Of a DNA stretch of 50,129 nt, positions 24,792 through 33,607 are shown piece by piece. A model generated the notes under the pieces. It had not been told where the DNA came from, ran no database searches, and was given only the letters and a program-made list of their open reading frames with translations. The translations under genes and the position numbers were made by a program. The stretch is taken from assembly GCA_937899835.1 (NCBI GenBank), contig CALCCE010000284.1:1-50129 (forward strand). Direction: 5' to 3'. Source of the DNA: an uncultured Flavobacteriales bacterium. Its GTDB lineage: Bacteria > Bacteroidota > Bacteroidia > Flavobacteriales_G > Salibacteraceae. The stretch's first letter is position 1; every line of letters starts with the position of its first letter.

Positions 24792-25786
24792 GAAGTGGGG
24801 CGAAATAAGGCCTTGAGGTAATCTCCGTACAGGAATAAAAAGACCAATAGAATGGCGCCAGCAAACAAAGCATTGGCAGCCCAAACCAAGGACCAAAGCA
24901 GGGAGTTGAACAAACGGTAGCGCAGGTGGCCGCCAAGGAACTCCCGCAAACGAACGGGCTTGTTTTCCAAAATTAATTCACGCGAAATACGGTTTTGGTA
25001 CGACCGGTTTTCGAAATACTCAATGCGTTTGTTGAAAACATCAATCTGGAGCAAGGCATACTCGGATTGGTTCATCGCTTTTACGATTTCACGTTCCCGG
25101 TCGTTGAGTGGCTGATTGCGCTCAAAACCAAATACATTTTTTAAGGCTCGAAAGTCGTTGCCCATAATAAAGTTTAAGCCGCGCAGGCTGTCTTCCCAAA
25201 TGCGTTTTTGTTGGTAATAATATTCCAGCTGATCGGTACACACTTTTTGTTTGCGGTCGATCTGTCCCAGGTAATACGCACGGTTCAAAGCTTGGGTGCG
25301 CTTAAAAATATCCCGCAACACTTTCATCGCGAGGTCTTTGTCCTTGTCTACCAGCGAAAAAATCACCACATTTTCATCGGTACGCTCCACCGTGTAGGAT
25401 CGAAAAAGAAGGTCTAACGCAAAAAGGCGCGCTTCTATCGGATCAGCTTCTCGAATTTGATAATGCCCCACCAGATCGTATTCATCTATGATGGGGTGCA
25501 ATACCGTATCTGAAACGGCAAAGTTCAACAGGTTGTTGATTTCTGTGCTGGTGATCAGCTTTACCACGTCCTGCCGATGGTCTTCTTTCAGCAATAGCTC
25601 CGGCCGGGTAACCTTATTTCCTGTCACATAACAGTGAATACTGGCCTCGTAGCGGTTGACCCGAAGAAATTGCAGGAAAACAAATGCCATCACCCAGATG
25701 AGAAGCGTTCCCCAAAAGAGCTTTTTCCGGTGCTTGGCAAGAAAAGGAAAAATGGGTTCTGAATATTCGGTACCGTTAGGGGACAT
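24788..25786 (-). CDS. Wzz/chain-length-determinant-like membrane protein
   Basis: A 332-residue protein with one membrane segment near each end (LFWGTLLIWVMAFVFLQFL, ~18-40, and LLWSLVWAANALFAGAILLVFLFL, ~297-321). Between them lies a periplasmic domain with coiled-coil-like stretches (LNRAYYLGQIDRKQKVCTDQLEYYYQQKRIWEDSL). This topology matches polysaccharide co-polymerases that set chain length, although the usual C-terminal proline-rich motif is not obvious. Translational coupling with the O-antigen-ligase-like gene supports the role. No glycosyltransferases or flippase are nearby, so the rest of the pathway lies elsewhere. Confidence 0.75.
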   Translation of the reverse strand: MSPNGTEYSEPIFPFLAKHRKKLFWGTLLIWVMAFVFLQFLRVNRYEASIHCYVTGNKVTRPELLLKEDHRQDVVKLITSTEINNLLNFAVSDTVLHPIIDEYDLVGHYQIREADPIEARLFALDLLFRSYTVERTDENVVIFSLVDKDKDLAMKVLRDIFKRTQALNRAYYLGQIDRKQKVCTDQLEYYYQQKRIWEDSLRGLNFIMGNDFRALKNVFGFERNQPLNDREREIVKAMNQSEYALLQIDVFNKRIEYFENRSYQNRISRELILENKPVRLREFLGGHLRYRLFNSLLWSLVWAANALFAGAILLVFLFLYGDYLKALFRPTS

Positions 25787-25923
25787 AGATAGCGATGGGG
25801 TTAATCCGCTAAATTAAACGAATGCAACAAGTGAAAAGTCAACTTGGTAAAAAAGAATAGGCCGTTCAGAAAAAAAGCAAATCGTTCAATGAAAATTGAC
25901 GGCACCTCTTTTGTCTTGCTAAG

Positions 25924-26328
25924 TCAAAGACTACCGAACCAGTTTTTGGCTTCGTCTGGGTTGGCAAAGATGCCCACCTGGTAATTGTCGCCACCTTCAA
26001 TGGACGACTCGATGTTTTCTACCCCCAAACGGGCAAATACATCGTCTCCCGTCACCATAGCGGAGAAATATTTGTTTTGCGGAGACGCAGCAATTAATGC
26101 CGGTGTAATTTGACTGGAAACCCATTCCTGATCTTCATCGTCGAGCGCTCCCATAAACCGAGCGTCTACCATGAGCTTACCCGGTTTTTCTTGTTGATAG
26201 TAGGCCAACAATTTTTGGTTGGCCGATCGAAATTCTTCAGAGGTTCCGAAACGCTTATAGATGAGGAAACAAGCATTGGGGGTGTCCCATTTTCCGAATT
26301 GGACGTAATCGTCCTCATAGTGTATCAT
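25924..26328 (-). CDS. STAS/SEC14-like (SpoIIAA-like) domain protein
   Basis: A 134-residue soluble protein. KPGKLMVDARFMGALDDEDQEWVSSQITPALIAASPQNKYFSAMVTGDDVFARLGVENI resembles the SpoIIAA-like/STAS fold family found beside Bacteroidota regulators, with the central MVDxR strand. No enzyme residues are evident. It lies 47 bp downstream of the LytTR regulator gene on the same strand, so it may be the third gene of that operon and act as a signalling modulator. That role is a guess from position. Confidence 0.7.
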   Translation of the reverse strand: MIHYEDDYVQFGKWDTPNACFLIYKRFGTSEEFRSANQKLLAYYQQEKPGKLMVDARFMGALDDEDQEWVSSQITPALIAASPQNKYFSAMVTGDDVFARLGVENIESSIEGGDNYQVGIFANPDEAKNWFGSL

Positions 26329-26375
26329 TGTAGCGCGATTTGCTCCAAAATTCGGGATTTCCTGCTTTCAATGCA

Positions 26376-27095
26376 TCATTCTCCAAACAAGATTTTCAAA
26401 ACCTTGCTGCGGTAGCTTTTCCCGATGGGTACACGTTTTCCTTCCAATTCCAGTTGGTTTCCCGACTGACTCCGCACCCAATGTTTGTTGACAATGTAGG
26501 ATTTGTGGACCCTCAAAAACTGATCAGACGGTAAGCTTTCTTCCAATTTGCGCAGGGATTCCAAGGCGACCAGGCGTCCGGCTGTGGAGTGAAAGGCCAC
26601 GTACTCTCGCAACCCTTCGATGTAGACCAAATCACTCAATTTGAGACGGTGGGTTTTGTAGTCGGCTTTCACCGTGAGGTATTCTGTGGTAGTGGTAGCG
26701 GGAACTTCGGTAGAAGGGGGACTACTATGCTGCCTCTGCCCTTTTTCTCGGCTCACCTTATTGATGGCTTGCAAAAAGCGCTCGAAAGAAAAAGGCTTGA
26801 GCAAATAGTCGGAAACCTCCAATTGATAGCCTTCCAGGGCATATTCCGGATAAGCGGTAGTGAAGACCACCGAAGGCCTCTGGTGCAAGGTGCGCAAAAA
26901 GTCGTTGCCTTTCAATTCGGGCATTTGAATGTCGAGCAAAAGCAAGTCTACGCGTTGTTGTTGCAATATGGGCAATGCCTCCATGGGGTTCCTGCAAGTG
27001 CCCAACAGTTGGAGGGTGGGTACCCGGGCAACGTAATTTTCTAACAGGTCGCGCGCCGGTTGTTCATCGTCTACAATGAGGCAATTCAGGATCAT
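26376..27095 (-). CDS. LytTR-family response regulator
   Basis: 239 residues from ATG 27095 (MILNCLIVDDEQPARDLLENYV). The receiver has phospho-acceptor Asp55 in LLLLDIQMPELKG, and VFTTAYPEYALEGYQLEVSDYLLKPFSFERFL. The LytTR domain covers ~135-235 (YLTVKADYKTHRLKLSDLVYIEGLREYVAFHS, FLRVHKSYIVNKHWV, VPIGKSYRSKVL). The start overlaps the kinase stop as ATGA (27092-27095). The 21-bp-spaced repeat at 28280-28312, upstream of the pair and of the divergent Spy-like gene, is a good candidate target. Confidence 0.95.
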   Translation of the reverse strand: MILNCLIVDDEQPARDLLENYVARVPTLQLLGTCRNPMEALPILQQQRVDLLLLDIQMPELKGNDFLRTLHQRPSVVFTTAYPEYALEGYQLEVSDYLLKPFSFERFLQAINKVSREKGQRQHSSPPSTEVPATTTTEYLTVKADYKTHRLKLSDLVYIEGLREYVAFHSTAGRLVALESLRKLEESLPSDQFLRVHKSYIVNKHWVRSQSGNQLELEGKRVPIGKSYRSKVLKILFGE

Positions 27096-28156
27096 ACCAT
27101 CAATTTCAATTCTATTGAAAAAACCGTAGCAGTCGCTTCGATGTGTAACTGGTGCTGCTGCGGATAGCGCAACTCCAACCGCCTTTTCACATTGGCCAGG
27201 CCTACCCCACCGGTAGCATCTTTCACATCGGGAATTTTGGGTTTGCTGTTGGAGCATCGAAAAATCAACTCTGGCCCCTTGTCTTTCAATTCTATTTGAA
27301 TGAAGCCTTGCGGATCGGTTTCGATTTTGCTGTGCTTGAAGGCATTTTCTACAAAGGGCAATAGCAGCAGTGGCACTAGATCGCGTGATTGGTTCAAGCC
27401 ACTGGTCTCAAAACTCACTTGGGTGATATTTTGATCTTTGAGCAACTGCAACGCGATAAAACTACGAATGTAAGTAACCTCCTGGCCGACCTGTACCACC
27501 TGTCCGGCACTGTCGTAGAGCACATAGCGCAACAGCTCCGACAGGCGAAGCAGCATCTCCGGTGCCTTAGGCGAAGCAGTTTGAGTAAGTGAATAGATGT
27601 TGTTGAGCGCATTGAATAAGAAATGGGGATTGATTTGGGACCGCAAAAATTGCATCTCTGCTTCTAAGCGCTGGTTTTGCAATTGCATCTCCCGCTGCTC
27701 TCGGGCCCGGCGTTCGCGAGAAAAATAATAGATAGAGCTAACAAAAAGTACTGCGATGGCTGGCAAACTGGTGACCAGAAAGCGACCCAACCTGCGAAGA
27801 TTTAAGGAAGGAAATTCGGGGGGAGGACCGGGTAGTCTTCTTCTGCGGAGTATTTCTCGCACTTCTACATCAAAAATGGACCAATGATCGACCCAAAAGT
27901 TGACCAGCTGGTAAAGCAGCAAAAAGATGAGGACGGATACACCATAGAGCACTACGCGCTTTTTGCCCAGTAGTTCGGGCATCAGTTTTTCGGAATTCAA
28001 ATAGAAAAGCCCGGCCTGGGTGCCAATGAGCAACACGCCACGCAACAGGGCCAGGTGGGCCTCACGAAATTGACTGAATAACCATACCATGACGGTAAGG
28101 TAGGCCACCCACACCAAAAGGTGCCAGGTCCAGGACGGCAGAGAGGTACTGCGCAT
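27092..28156 (-). CDS. LytS-type sensor histidine kinase
   Basis: A 354-residue kinase with four membrane segments (~10-28, 38-54, 66-88, 127-145) and almost no periplasmic domain, so the signal is probably sensed within or at the membrane. A short coiled coil leads to the His_kinase domain with phospho-His178 in RSQINPHFLFNALNNIYSL. The ATPase domain has PFVENAFKHS and GGVGLANVKRRLELRYP. It is transcribed with its LytTR regulator. Its ATG is 244 bp from the divergent Spy-like/T9SS gene. Confidence 0.93.
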   Translation of the reverse strand: MRSTSLPSWTWHLLVWVAYLTVMVWLFSQFREAHLALLRGVLLIGTQAGLFYLNSEKLMPELLGKKRVVLYGVSVLIFLLLYQLVNFWVDHWSIFDVEVREILRRRRLPGPPPEFPSLNLRRLGRFLVTSLPAIAVLFVSSIYYFSRERRAREQREMQLQNQRLEAEMQFLRSQINPHFLFNALNNIYSLTQTASPKAPEMLLRLSELLRYVLYDSAGQVVQVGQEVTYIRSFIALQLLKDQNITQVSFETSGLNQSRDLVPLLLLPFVENAFKHSKIETDPQGFIQIELKDKGPELIFRCSNSKPKIPDVKDATGGVGLANVKRRLELRYPQQHQLHIEATATVFSIELKLMV

Positions 28157-28279
28157 GCATCAAAAATAGCGGATTTCAGGGCCTGAAATCAAGGGGTTCC
28201 ACCAAACCACTAAAAACTTCAACCAATACCGGTTTTCTATCAACAACCGGTCTTTCGGGCGGCTTACGCGGGGCGGGTT

Positions 28280-28312
28280 TCCGTTGGTTGAGACAATGCA
28301 GTCGTTGGTTGA
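28280..28312. promoter_or_regulatory. Putative LytTR regulator binding site (two direct repeats, 21-bp period)
   Basis: CGTTGGTTGA occurs at 28282-28291 and again at 28303-28312, exactly 21 bp apart. The first copy with its flank (TCCGTTGGT) fits the LytTR half-site pattern (T/A)(A/C)(A/C)GTTN(A/G)(T/G); the second fits at 7 of 9 positions. LytTR proteins bind two such 9-bp repeats separated by about 12 bp, which is this geometry. It lies between the kinase operon and the divergent Spy-like gene, so it could serve either or both. Confidence 0.65.
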
Positions 28313-28400
28313 AAACACTTGGAAACGGCACAGGAAGGCCCCTGCTTTGCCTTCATACAAGCAAAACCATTGAACAACATAATTCAAAAATGAAGCAACT

Positions 28401-29456
28401 ATGAAACGTTTTAAAATTGCCGGTTTAGCCTTGATGGTGTTCTGCGGAGCATTGGCCATTGCCGGCACCTCCAAATTGGACCGAAAGATGCACCAACGTT
28501 TGGCTTTTCTCACCGAAAAACTCGACTTGAGTGCCGAACAACAAGAACAACTTAAAGCCATCACTTCTGAATTTCATCCCCAGTTTGAGGCCTTGCGGGA
28601 GCAGGAATTTGAACATCCGGCGGATAAGATGGAAGCCGCTAAAAGCTTAAAAGAATCGGCATTTGAAACCGTTCGTGCCATTCTTACTCCCGAGCAGCAA
28701 GTAAAGTTCGATGCCCTAAAAGCCGAACGAGAAAAGCGCAAAGGTCCTCCTTGCGGAGACCGCCAAACCTGGAAAAATGAAATTGAGCCGGTGATTCTGG
28801 AAAAGCGGATTGCCTTTGACGCCCAGTTGAGCGCTACCGAACAGGCCACCCTGGCTGCGGTGCGCAGTCAAATGCCAGAGCGACCCAAACGTGAAAACCG
28901 CGGACAAGCCGGCGAACGCCCCTCGAAAGAAGAGCGCCAACAACGCCACCAGGAAATGCAAAGCATAGTTGCTCCCGTAAAAACGATTGTGGACAATCAC
29001 CGGGAAGCACTGAATGCCATTCAATTAGAAATCAAATCCCTCATAAAAGATAAGTGTGGCATGACAGACGGCATGAACGAGGCAAGGCCAGAACGTGGAC
29101 CTCGCAAAGGGAGAGCTTCTGATCCTGAAATGCGCCACATGGTGCGCTTTCTGTTGTTGGACCCGGGCACATCGACCACGGGTGCAGGCAATGCCGACCG
29201 CACGGTGCGGGTGTATCCCAACCCAGCAAGCGACAACGCCACCTTTACTTATCAGGTATTGAGCGATGGTCCGGTTTCGGTGGGCCTGCTCAACAAGGAT
29301 GGACAGGTGGTACTTCAGGTGTTTGAAGGCACACAGGCGGCCGGAGCATACGAAGTGAATCAGCCTTTGGGCAACTTAAAAACGGGTGAGATGTATTTCT
29401 TTCGGGTAGAAGATGTAGCCGGCAGCAGCACCGAAAAATTCATGGTCCTTCCGTAA
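28401..29456 (+). CDS. Spy/CpxP-like protein with T9SS C-terminal sorting domain
   Basis: A 351-residue secreted protein with an N-terminal signal peptide (FKIAGLALMVFCGALAIAG). Residues ~30-115 are helical with two LTxxQ-like motifs (LDLSAEQQEQLKAI, LTPEQQVKFDALKAERE), as in Spy/CpxP. A charged Arg/Glu-rich linker (KRENRGQAGERPSKEERQQRHQEM) follows, and a third such segment (QLSATEQATLAAVR). From ~269 the type A sorting domain VRVYPNPASDNATFTYQV... ends KFMVLP. Spy-like domains are normally periplasmic; this one should be exported through T9SS. It is divergent from the LytS/LytTR genes and probably controlled by them. Confidence 0.85.
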   Translation: MKRFKIAGLALMVFCGALAIAGTSKLDRKMHQRLAFLTEKLDLSAEQQEQLKAITSEFHPQFEALREQEFEHPADKMEAAKSLKESAFETVRAILTPEQQVKFDALKAEREKRKGPPCGDRQTWKNEIEPVILEKRIAFDAQLSATEQATLAAVRSQMPERPKRENRGQAGERPSKEERQQRHQEMQSIVAPVKTIVDNHREALNAIQLEIKSLIKDKCGMTDGMNEARPERGPRKGRASDPEMRHMVRFLLLDPGTSTTGAGNADRTVRVYPNPASDNATFTYQVLSDGPVSVGLLNKDGQVVLQVFEGTQAAGAYEVNQPLGNLKTGEMYFFRVEDVAGSSTEKFMVLP

Positions 29457-29482
29457 GCAACTTTGCAGAATTGATTCGGGTG

Positions 29483-29517
29483 AAGGGAGGCGTTCCAAGT
29501 TGGGCGTCTCCCTTTTT
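29483..29517 (+). terminator. Rho-independent terminator after the Spy-like gene
   Basis: AAGGGAGGCG (29483-29492) pairs with CGTCTCCCTT (29505-29514), with one G-T pair, around a 12-nt loop, and is followed by a T run. It lies 26 nt after the stop. Confidence 0.75.
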
Positions 29518-29579
29518 AATGTTGAATGGGTAGCAGATGACTTTCGCTTTTAGCTTTCCAAGCTTATCAACTGGAAGAA

Positions 29580-29610
29580 TTGCTTTTCACCCTCACAATC
29601 AATATGTTTG
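29580..29610 (+). promoter_or_regulatory. Bacteroidota-type promoter for the NTR-like T9SS gene
   Basis: TTG (29580-29582), a 20-nt spacer and TATGTTTG (29603-29610) match the TTG-N17/23-TAnnTTTG consensus in full. The start codon is 61 nt downstream, leaving a leader of about 55 nt. Confidence 0.6.
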
Positions 29611-29671
29611 AAACATTCTTATAGCTTGGCCGCTGTTTGTAACTTCCCTCTCCCAACTCCTCCGATTTATC

Positions 29672-30400
29672 ATGCTTAAGTCGACATTAATATTCTCATT
29701 TGTCCTGTTTTTCACCTTCCAAGGCCTCGCCTGCTCTTGTTTTCCGGGCACCCTCAATTTCTTCAGTAATACCCATCCTGATGCACAAATTGGAGTGATT
29801 CGGTTAGACTCTACCTATGTGGGCCAAAACCAAGGTGGCGATCCTATGCCCATGGCGGTGTTTACCCTTGTGGAGAATTACACCTTCGACTCTAAAGTTG
29901 CTGGGGATACGCTTTTGGTGTTTGGTCAAGACGGCATCAATTGCGCGGTAGGGTTTGGGCAATTCAATATTGGTGACACGCTGGTTGCCTCATTGGGGCT
30001 ACAGGATGGTATTTTATACATTCCCTTCTTTAGCAATTTTGGCGGCACCTGCGGCACGCATTACCTGCCTATTCAAAACGGACAATACAACGGTCTTTCT
30101 CTTTCCGCTATCCGCGAAATCACGTTCAGCACCATCACTTCAGTGCAAGAATTGGCTCCCGCCAATGCTTTGCACGTTTATCCTAACCCGGCGAGGGAAA
30201 CCATCACCATAGAAGGCAAGGTAACCGGTGAAGTAGCCCTGCGTCTATTGAATGCTGCCGGTCAAACGGTGGAATACCTCCCAGCCACGGCCTTTCGCCC
30301 GGAAGAAGCCCTTGATGTGTCGCACCTACCGCAAGGCATTTATTTCCTGCGTTTAGAAGGTCGCGCGTCCATGACCACCATCAAATGGGCCAAAATGTAG
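29672..30400 (+). CDS. Secreted protein with TIMP/NTR-like start and T9SS sorting domain
   Basis: A 242-residue protein. The signal peptide ends at ...FQGLA and the mature protein begins CSCFPG, the Cys-x-Cys start typical of tissue-inhibitor (TIMP)/netrin-like modules in bacterial secreted proteins. The pattern VGVIRLDSTYV, FTLVENYTF, DTLLVFGQDGINCAVGF, GGTCGTHYL gives further paired cysteines consistent with that beta-barrel fold. From residue ~165 a type A T9SS domain follows (LHVYPNPARETITIEG... LPQGIYFLRLEG). Probably cell-surface or released; whether it inhibits a protease is unknown. An intact promoter lies upstream. Confidence 0.78.
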   Translation: MLKSTLIFSFVLFFTFQGLACSCFPGTLNFFSNTHPDAQIGVIRLDSTYVGQNQGGDPMPMAVFTLVENYTFDSKVAGDTLLVFGQDGINCAVGFGQFNIGDTLVASLGLQDGILYIPFFSNFGGTCGTHYLPIQNGQYNGLSLSAIREITFSTITSVQELAPANALHVYPNPARETITIEGKVTGEVALRLLNAAGQTVEYLPATAFRPEEALDVSHLPQGIYFLRLEGRASMTTIKWAKM

Positions 30401-30536
30401 CTGCACTGCTCTGGAAATAATGCTTTGAAATAGCGTTTGGGAAGGGTTCCCGCATTGGTTTTTGGTAAGCCAATACCACTTTTTTTCTTGCCGTTAAAAT
30501 AGTTTTGCTTGGGCAGGCAACCCTATTGGGAGTATA

Positions 30537-33440
30537 TTGCATCACCATCCGTACCCTATTGGTACGTACCACCATGTCCACCAAAATCTGCTTCACTTGT
30601 TTTTCACTTTTCACTCCTGTTTCAACCGGATAGGCCACGCTTTGGCGTGGCTCGTTTTATTCACCACTCCCCTGTTCTGGACGGGATGTCAACAGCCCAG
30701 TCCGGACGATCAACAGGTCCAACAGTTTGTCGATTCGATCGAATATTATGCACAAAAGAAGCAATTCGATGTTGCGGAATCCTGGACACTCCAAGCGCTT
30801 CAACATTTTCAGCAAACTGGCAATACCGAACAAGAAGGTCGATTTTGGGCGCAACGCTTGTCTATAATGGTCAATCTTGGGCGAGGGAAGCAAGTGCGCG
30901 CTCTTTTTAGCGATAGTGTGGCCAACTGTTTTGAGGCATTGGAAAATGATAGTCTAAAGGCCGAACTCCTACTGTTGCGCGCCTGGAGTGAGCGCATCTG
31001 GGGCGACTTTGTACAAGCAGGCGCCACACACCGCGAAGGCTTGGTATACACTGCTTCCATTCCAGAAACCCGGGCACGTCTGCTCATGGGTTTGAGCGTT
31101 TGCGATCGGATTACCAATAGTTTTTACCAACACCGCCAACATTTGAACCAGGCTGCCCGGGCCATCGATCTGGTTCCGATGCCTAACCAACAACGCCTGC
31201 GGGTAGACCTCTACAGCTTTCAGGGCAAGGCTTTTGCCAGCGAAGGAAACTATCATGGGGCGGCAGAATATGGACGCGCCTGCCTGGAACAAGCCCTGAG
31301 TAGCGAATTGCCCATTCCCGAATATGCTTTGGGCACCTACCACCTCAACCTGGCACGCTACCTCTATAAAATCAATGACTCACTCGAAGCTGATTCGCTT
31401 TTGGCAAAAGCGGAGGTACTGTTTGAGAAGACAACTCCCGGCCCTATGGGTAAAGAGTTTTTGACGGTATACCGTATTCGTTTGGCCCAGGCACTTGACC
31501 ATCAACGGAACCACCAGGTGCAGGCTGCTATGGAAGATTTTATGAGGGTGGTGCCGCACCATTTGAAGAGCAATTTTATTCAAATGGAAAAACACCACCT
31601 GCAAGGCAGCTATTTTGCCCATATCAATCAACTGGATTCTATGCACCATCACTTTTTAGCAGCCCTGCGCCCCGATCGGGTTGCATCGGTACAAAGTCGT
31701 CTTGGGGTGCTCAACAGTTATTGCCGAGCCCTCCAAATACATCGTCAACCAAAAGAACTTCTGGAAATTTCGTCCCAAGAGCTGGCTTTTATTCAATTGA
31801 CCATTGGCACTTTGAAAGACTCTCGGCTGTTGGGCGATGCTGCTATGCCCTTGGCTAAACTCCAATTGTTCCGCGCCCGGGCATGGCAAAAGATGTATAC
31901 CCAAAAGCAAAAAGTGGCTTATCTGGACAGTGCGCTGGCTGCCAGTCGGATGGCCTTGCAATTGCAACACGGCACCATCCTTTCCCGCTTGAGTTACAGC
32001 CAGATGGGGGCCAACACCCGCCTGAAAGGATTATATGATCTCGGGTTTCAACTGTTGATGGAAAAATGGCGCCTTACCAAAGATGCCGCAATATGGTACG
32101 AAGCGCGGGACTTGGCCGATGCTGCCAACACTTTGCGCCTGAGCGGTCGGGTGGCGCTCGACCAATGGCGAAGCAACCTCAACGAGGCACTGCTTTTACG
32201 GGGCGACTCCTTGTGGAGCCAATTATCCGGGCTCAGACGTGCCATTTATAGACAAAAGCGAAAAGGGCAACCGACCGATAGCCTGCGGGTTGCTTTTCGG
32301 TCGGTACGCGTGCAACACGACCTCTACCAACAAGAATTATTGACACAACTGCCCGATTTTTCTGTTTTTTCAGCGCAAACCACTACTCGTAGCACAGAGA
32401 ACGATAAACTAATTCCCAAGGGAGCTTTGCTACAATGGTTGCAAACCGAACGCACGACTTACGCTTTAGTAGCAGGCCCACAGGGCAAAGCAATACTGGA
32501 ACTTGGCAACGATTGGCATCAACACCTCACTCCCTTTTTATCGGGCATTCAAAAAAACAAGAAAAATGAACTGGCCGAAGCGGGCTTTGCCCTGTATGAA
32601 CAGTTGATTGCCCCTTTGACCTCTACTCTGGCTGCTGCTAAGGCAGTGACGATTGTTCCATCCGGCGATTTGTTTTATTTGCCTTTTGGCGCACTGCCCA
32701 CCCAAGAAGTGAGTTTGCCGGAGCGTGCTTACACAAGCTGGCCCTTCTGGGTAAAAGATGTACACCTGCAGTATGCCTATCGTGCGGGTACTCTCCAACC
32801 CAGCACCTCGCATTCTGATACCTCCGCTTTAAAATTTTTGGCCCTGGCACCGGTTTTTATGTCCGATGAATCCGAGGAAGGGGCAGCCCTTCCTGCCTCG
32901 GAAAAAGAAGTGGAAAGCATGGCCAAAATGCTACGTTCCAAAGGCCACCAAGTGGAGTTGAAAACCAGAGAGGAAGCGACCAAGCGCAACTTTAAAAACC
33001 TTGCCAATCAGTTTGACGTTTTGCACGTGGCCTCACACAGCGTTTCACCCAAGGGCGACCCGCGTTTGTCGAGCCTGGCCTTTTCAAAAGAAAGCCCTGA
33101 CGAAGATGGGATGCTATACCTATCAGAATTGTATCGAATACCACTCCGAGCGCGCTTGGTGGTGGTAAGCAGTTGCGAAAGTGGTGCTGGTGAAGTAGAG
33201 GCTGGCGAAGGCCTCATCAGTTTGGGGCATGGCATGCTCAGCGCAGGGGCCGAAAATGTGTTGGTAGCCAATTGGAAATTATACGACGACCATACCCAAA
33301 CCTTGATGGAAGCTTTTTACCAGCAATGGCCCGAGCGCGGTGAGGCAATGGCCTTAGCGGCTGCCCAACGGCAGTTGTTGGAGCAAGCCCGCACCTCCGC
33401 CCCCAAAGTATGGGCAGGGTTCCGGCTCATGAAAAAATAA
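30537..33440 (+). CDS. TPR-CHAT protein, caspase-like peptidase fold, probable lipoprotein
   Basis: About 967 residues. The N-terminus holds a membrane/lipoprotein-like signal (IGHALAWLVLFTTPLFWTGCQQ). Residues ~60-520 are TPR-like helical repeats. The C-terminal CHAT domain has the caspase-type dyad: His834 in FDVLHVASHSVSPKGDPRLSSLAFS and Cys880 in LVVVSSCESGAGEVEAGEGLISLGHGMLSAGAENVLVANWKLYD (numbered from TTG 30537). CHAT proteases cut partner proteins on a signal; partners here are unknown. No in-frame ATG precedes the domain: the only nearby ATG, at 30574, is out of frame. Translation probably starts at TTG 30537 or, giving a shorter signal, TTG 30597. A strong terminator follows. Confidence 0.87.
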   Translation: MHHHPYPIGTYHHVHQNLLHLFFTFHSCFNRIGHALAWLVLFTTPLFWTGCQQPSPDDQQVQQFVDSIEYYAQKKQFDVAESWTLQALQHFQQTGNTEQEGRFWAQRLSIMVNLGRGKQVRALFSDSVANCFEALENDSLKAELLLLRAWSERIWGDFVQAGATHREGLVYTASIPETRARLLMGLSVCDRITNSFYQHRQHLNQAARAIDLVPMPNQQRLRVDLYSFQGKAFASEGNYHGAAEYGRACLEQALSSELPIPEYALGTYHLNLARYLYKINDSLEADSLLAKAEVLFEKTTPGPMGKEFLTVYRIRLAQALDHQRNHQVQAAMEDFMRVVPHHLKSNFIQMEKHHLQGSYFAHINQLDSMHHHFLAALRPDRVASVQSRLGVLNSYCRALQIHRQPKELLEISSQELAFIQLTIGTLKDSRLLGDAAMPLAKLQLFRARAWQKMYTQKQKVAYLDSALAASRMALQLQHGTILSRLSYSQMGANTRLKGLYDLGFQLLMEKWRLTKDAAIWYEARDLADAANTLRLSGRVALDQWRSNLNEALLLRGDSLWSQLSGLRRAIYRQKRKGQPTDSLRVAFRSVRVQHDLYQQELLTQLPDFSVFSAQTTTRSTENDKLIPKGALLQWLQTERTTYALVAGPQGKAILELGNDWHQHLTPFLSGIQKNKKNELAEAGFALYEQLIAPLTSTLAAAKAVTIVPSGDLFYLPFGALPTQEVSLPERAYTSWPFWVKDVHLQYAYRAGTLQPSTSHSDTSALKFLALAPVFMSDESEEGAALPASEKEVESMAKMLRSKGHQVELKTREEATKRNFKNLANQFDVLHVASHSVSPKGDPRLSSLAFSKESPDEDGMLYLSELYRIPLRARLVVVSSCESGAGEVEAGEGLISLGHGMLSAGAENVLVANWKLYDDHTQTLMEAFYQQWPERGEAMALAAAQRQLLEQARTSAPKVWAGFRLMKK

Positions 33441-33470
33441 GGCAACGCAACACTCGATCCACGACTCACA

Positions 33471-33509
33471 AAGGAGGACACTATTGTTTAGGTGTGTCCT
33501 CCTTTTTTG
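33471..33509 (+). terminator. Strong Rho-independent terminator after the CHAT gene
   Basis: AAAGGAGGACAC (33471-33482) pairs perfectly with GTGTCCTCCTTT (33495-33506) around a 12-nt loop, followed by a T run to 33509. It lies 30 nt after the stop. Confidence 0.88.
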
Positions 33510-33607
33510 TTGTTCCTCAATATGTCGAACGGCTTAAGTCTTCCTTCCGGTGAGGCGCTGTGCCTCAATTAAGGGCAAAAGACCCGCTCTATTTCCTCTA
33601 ACCTTGC

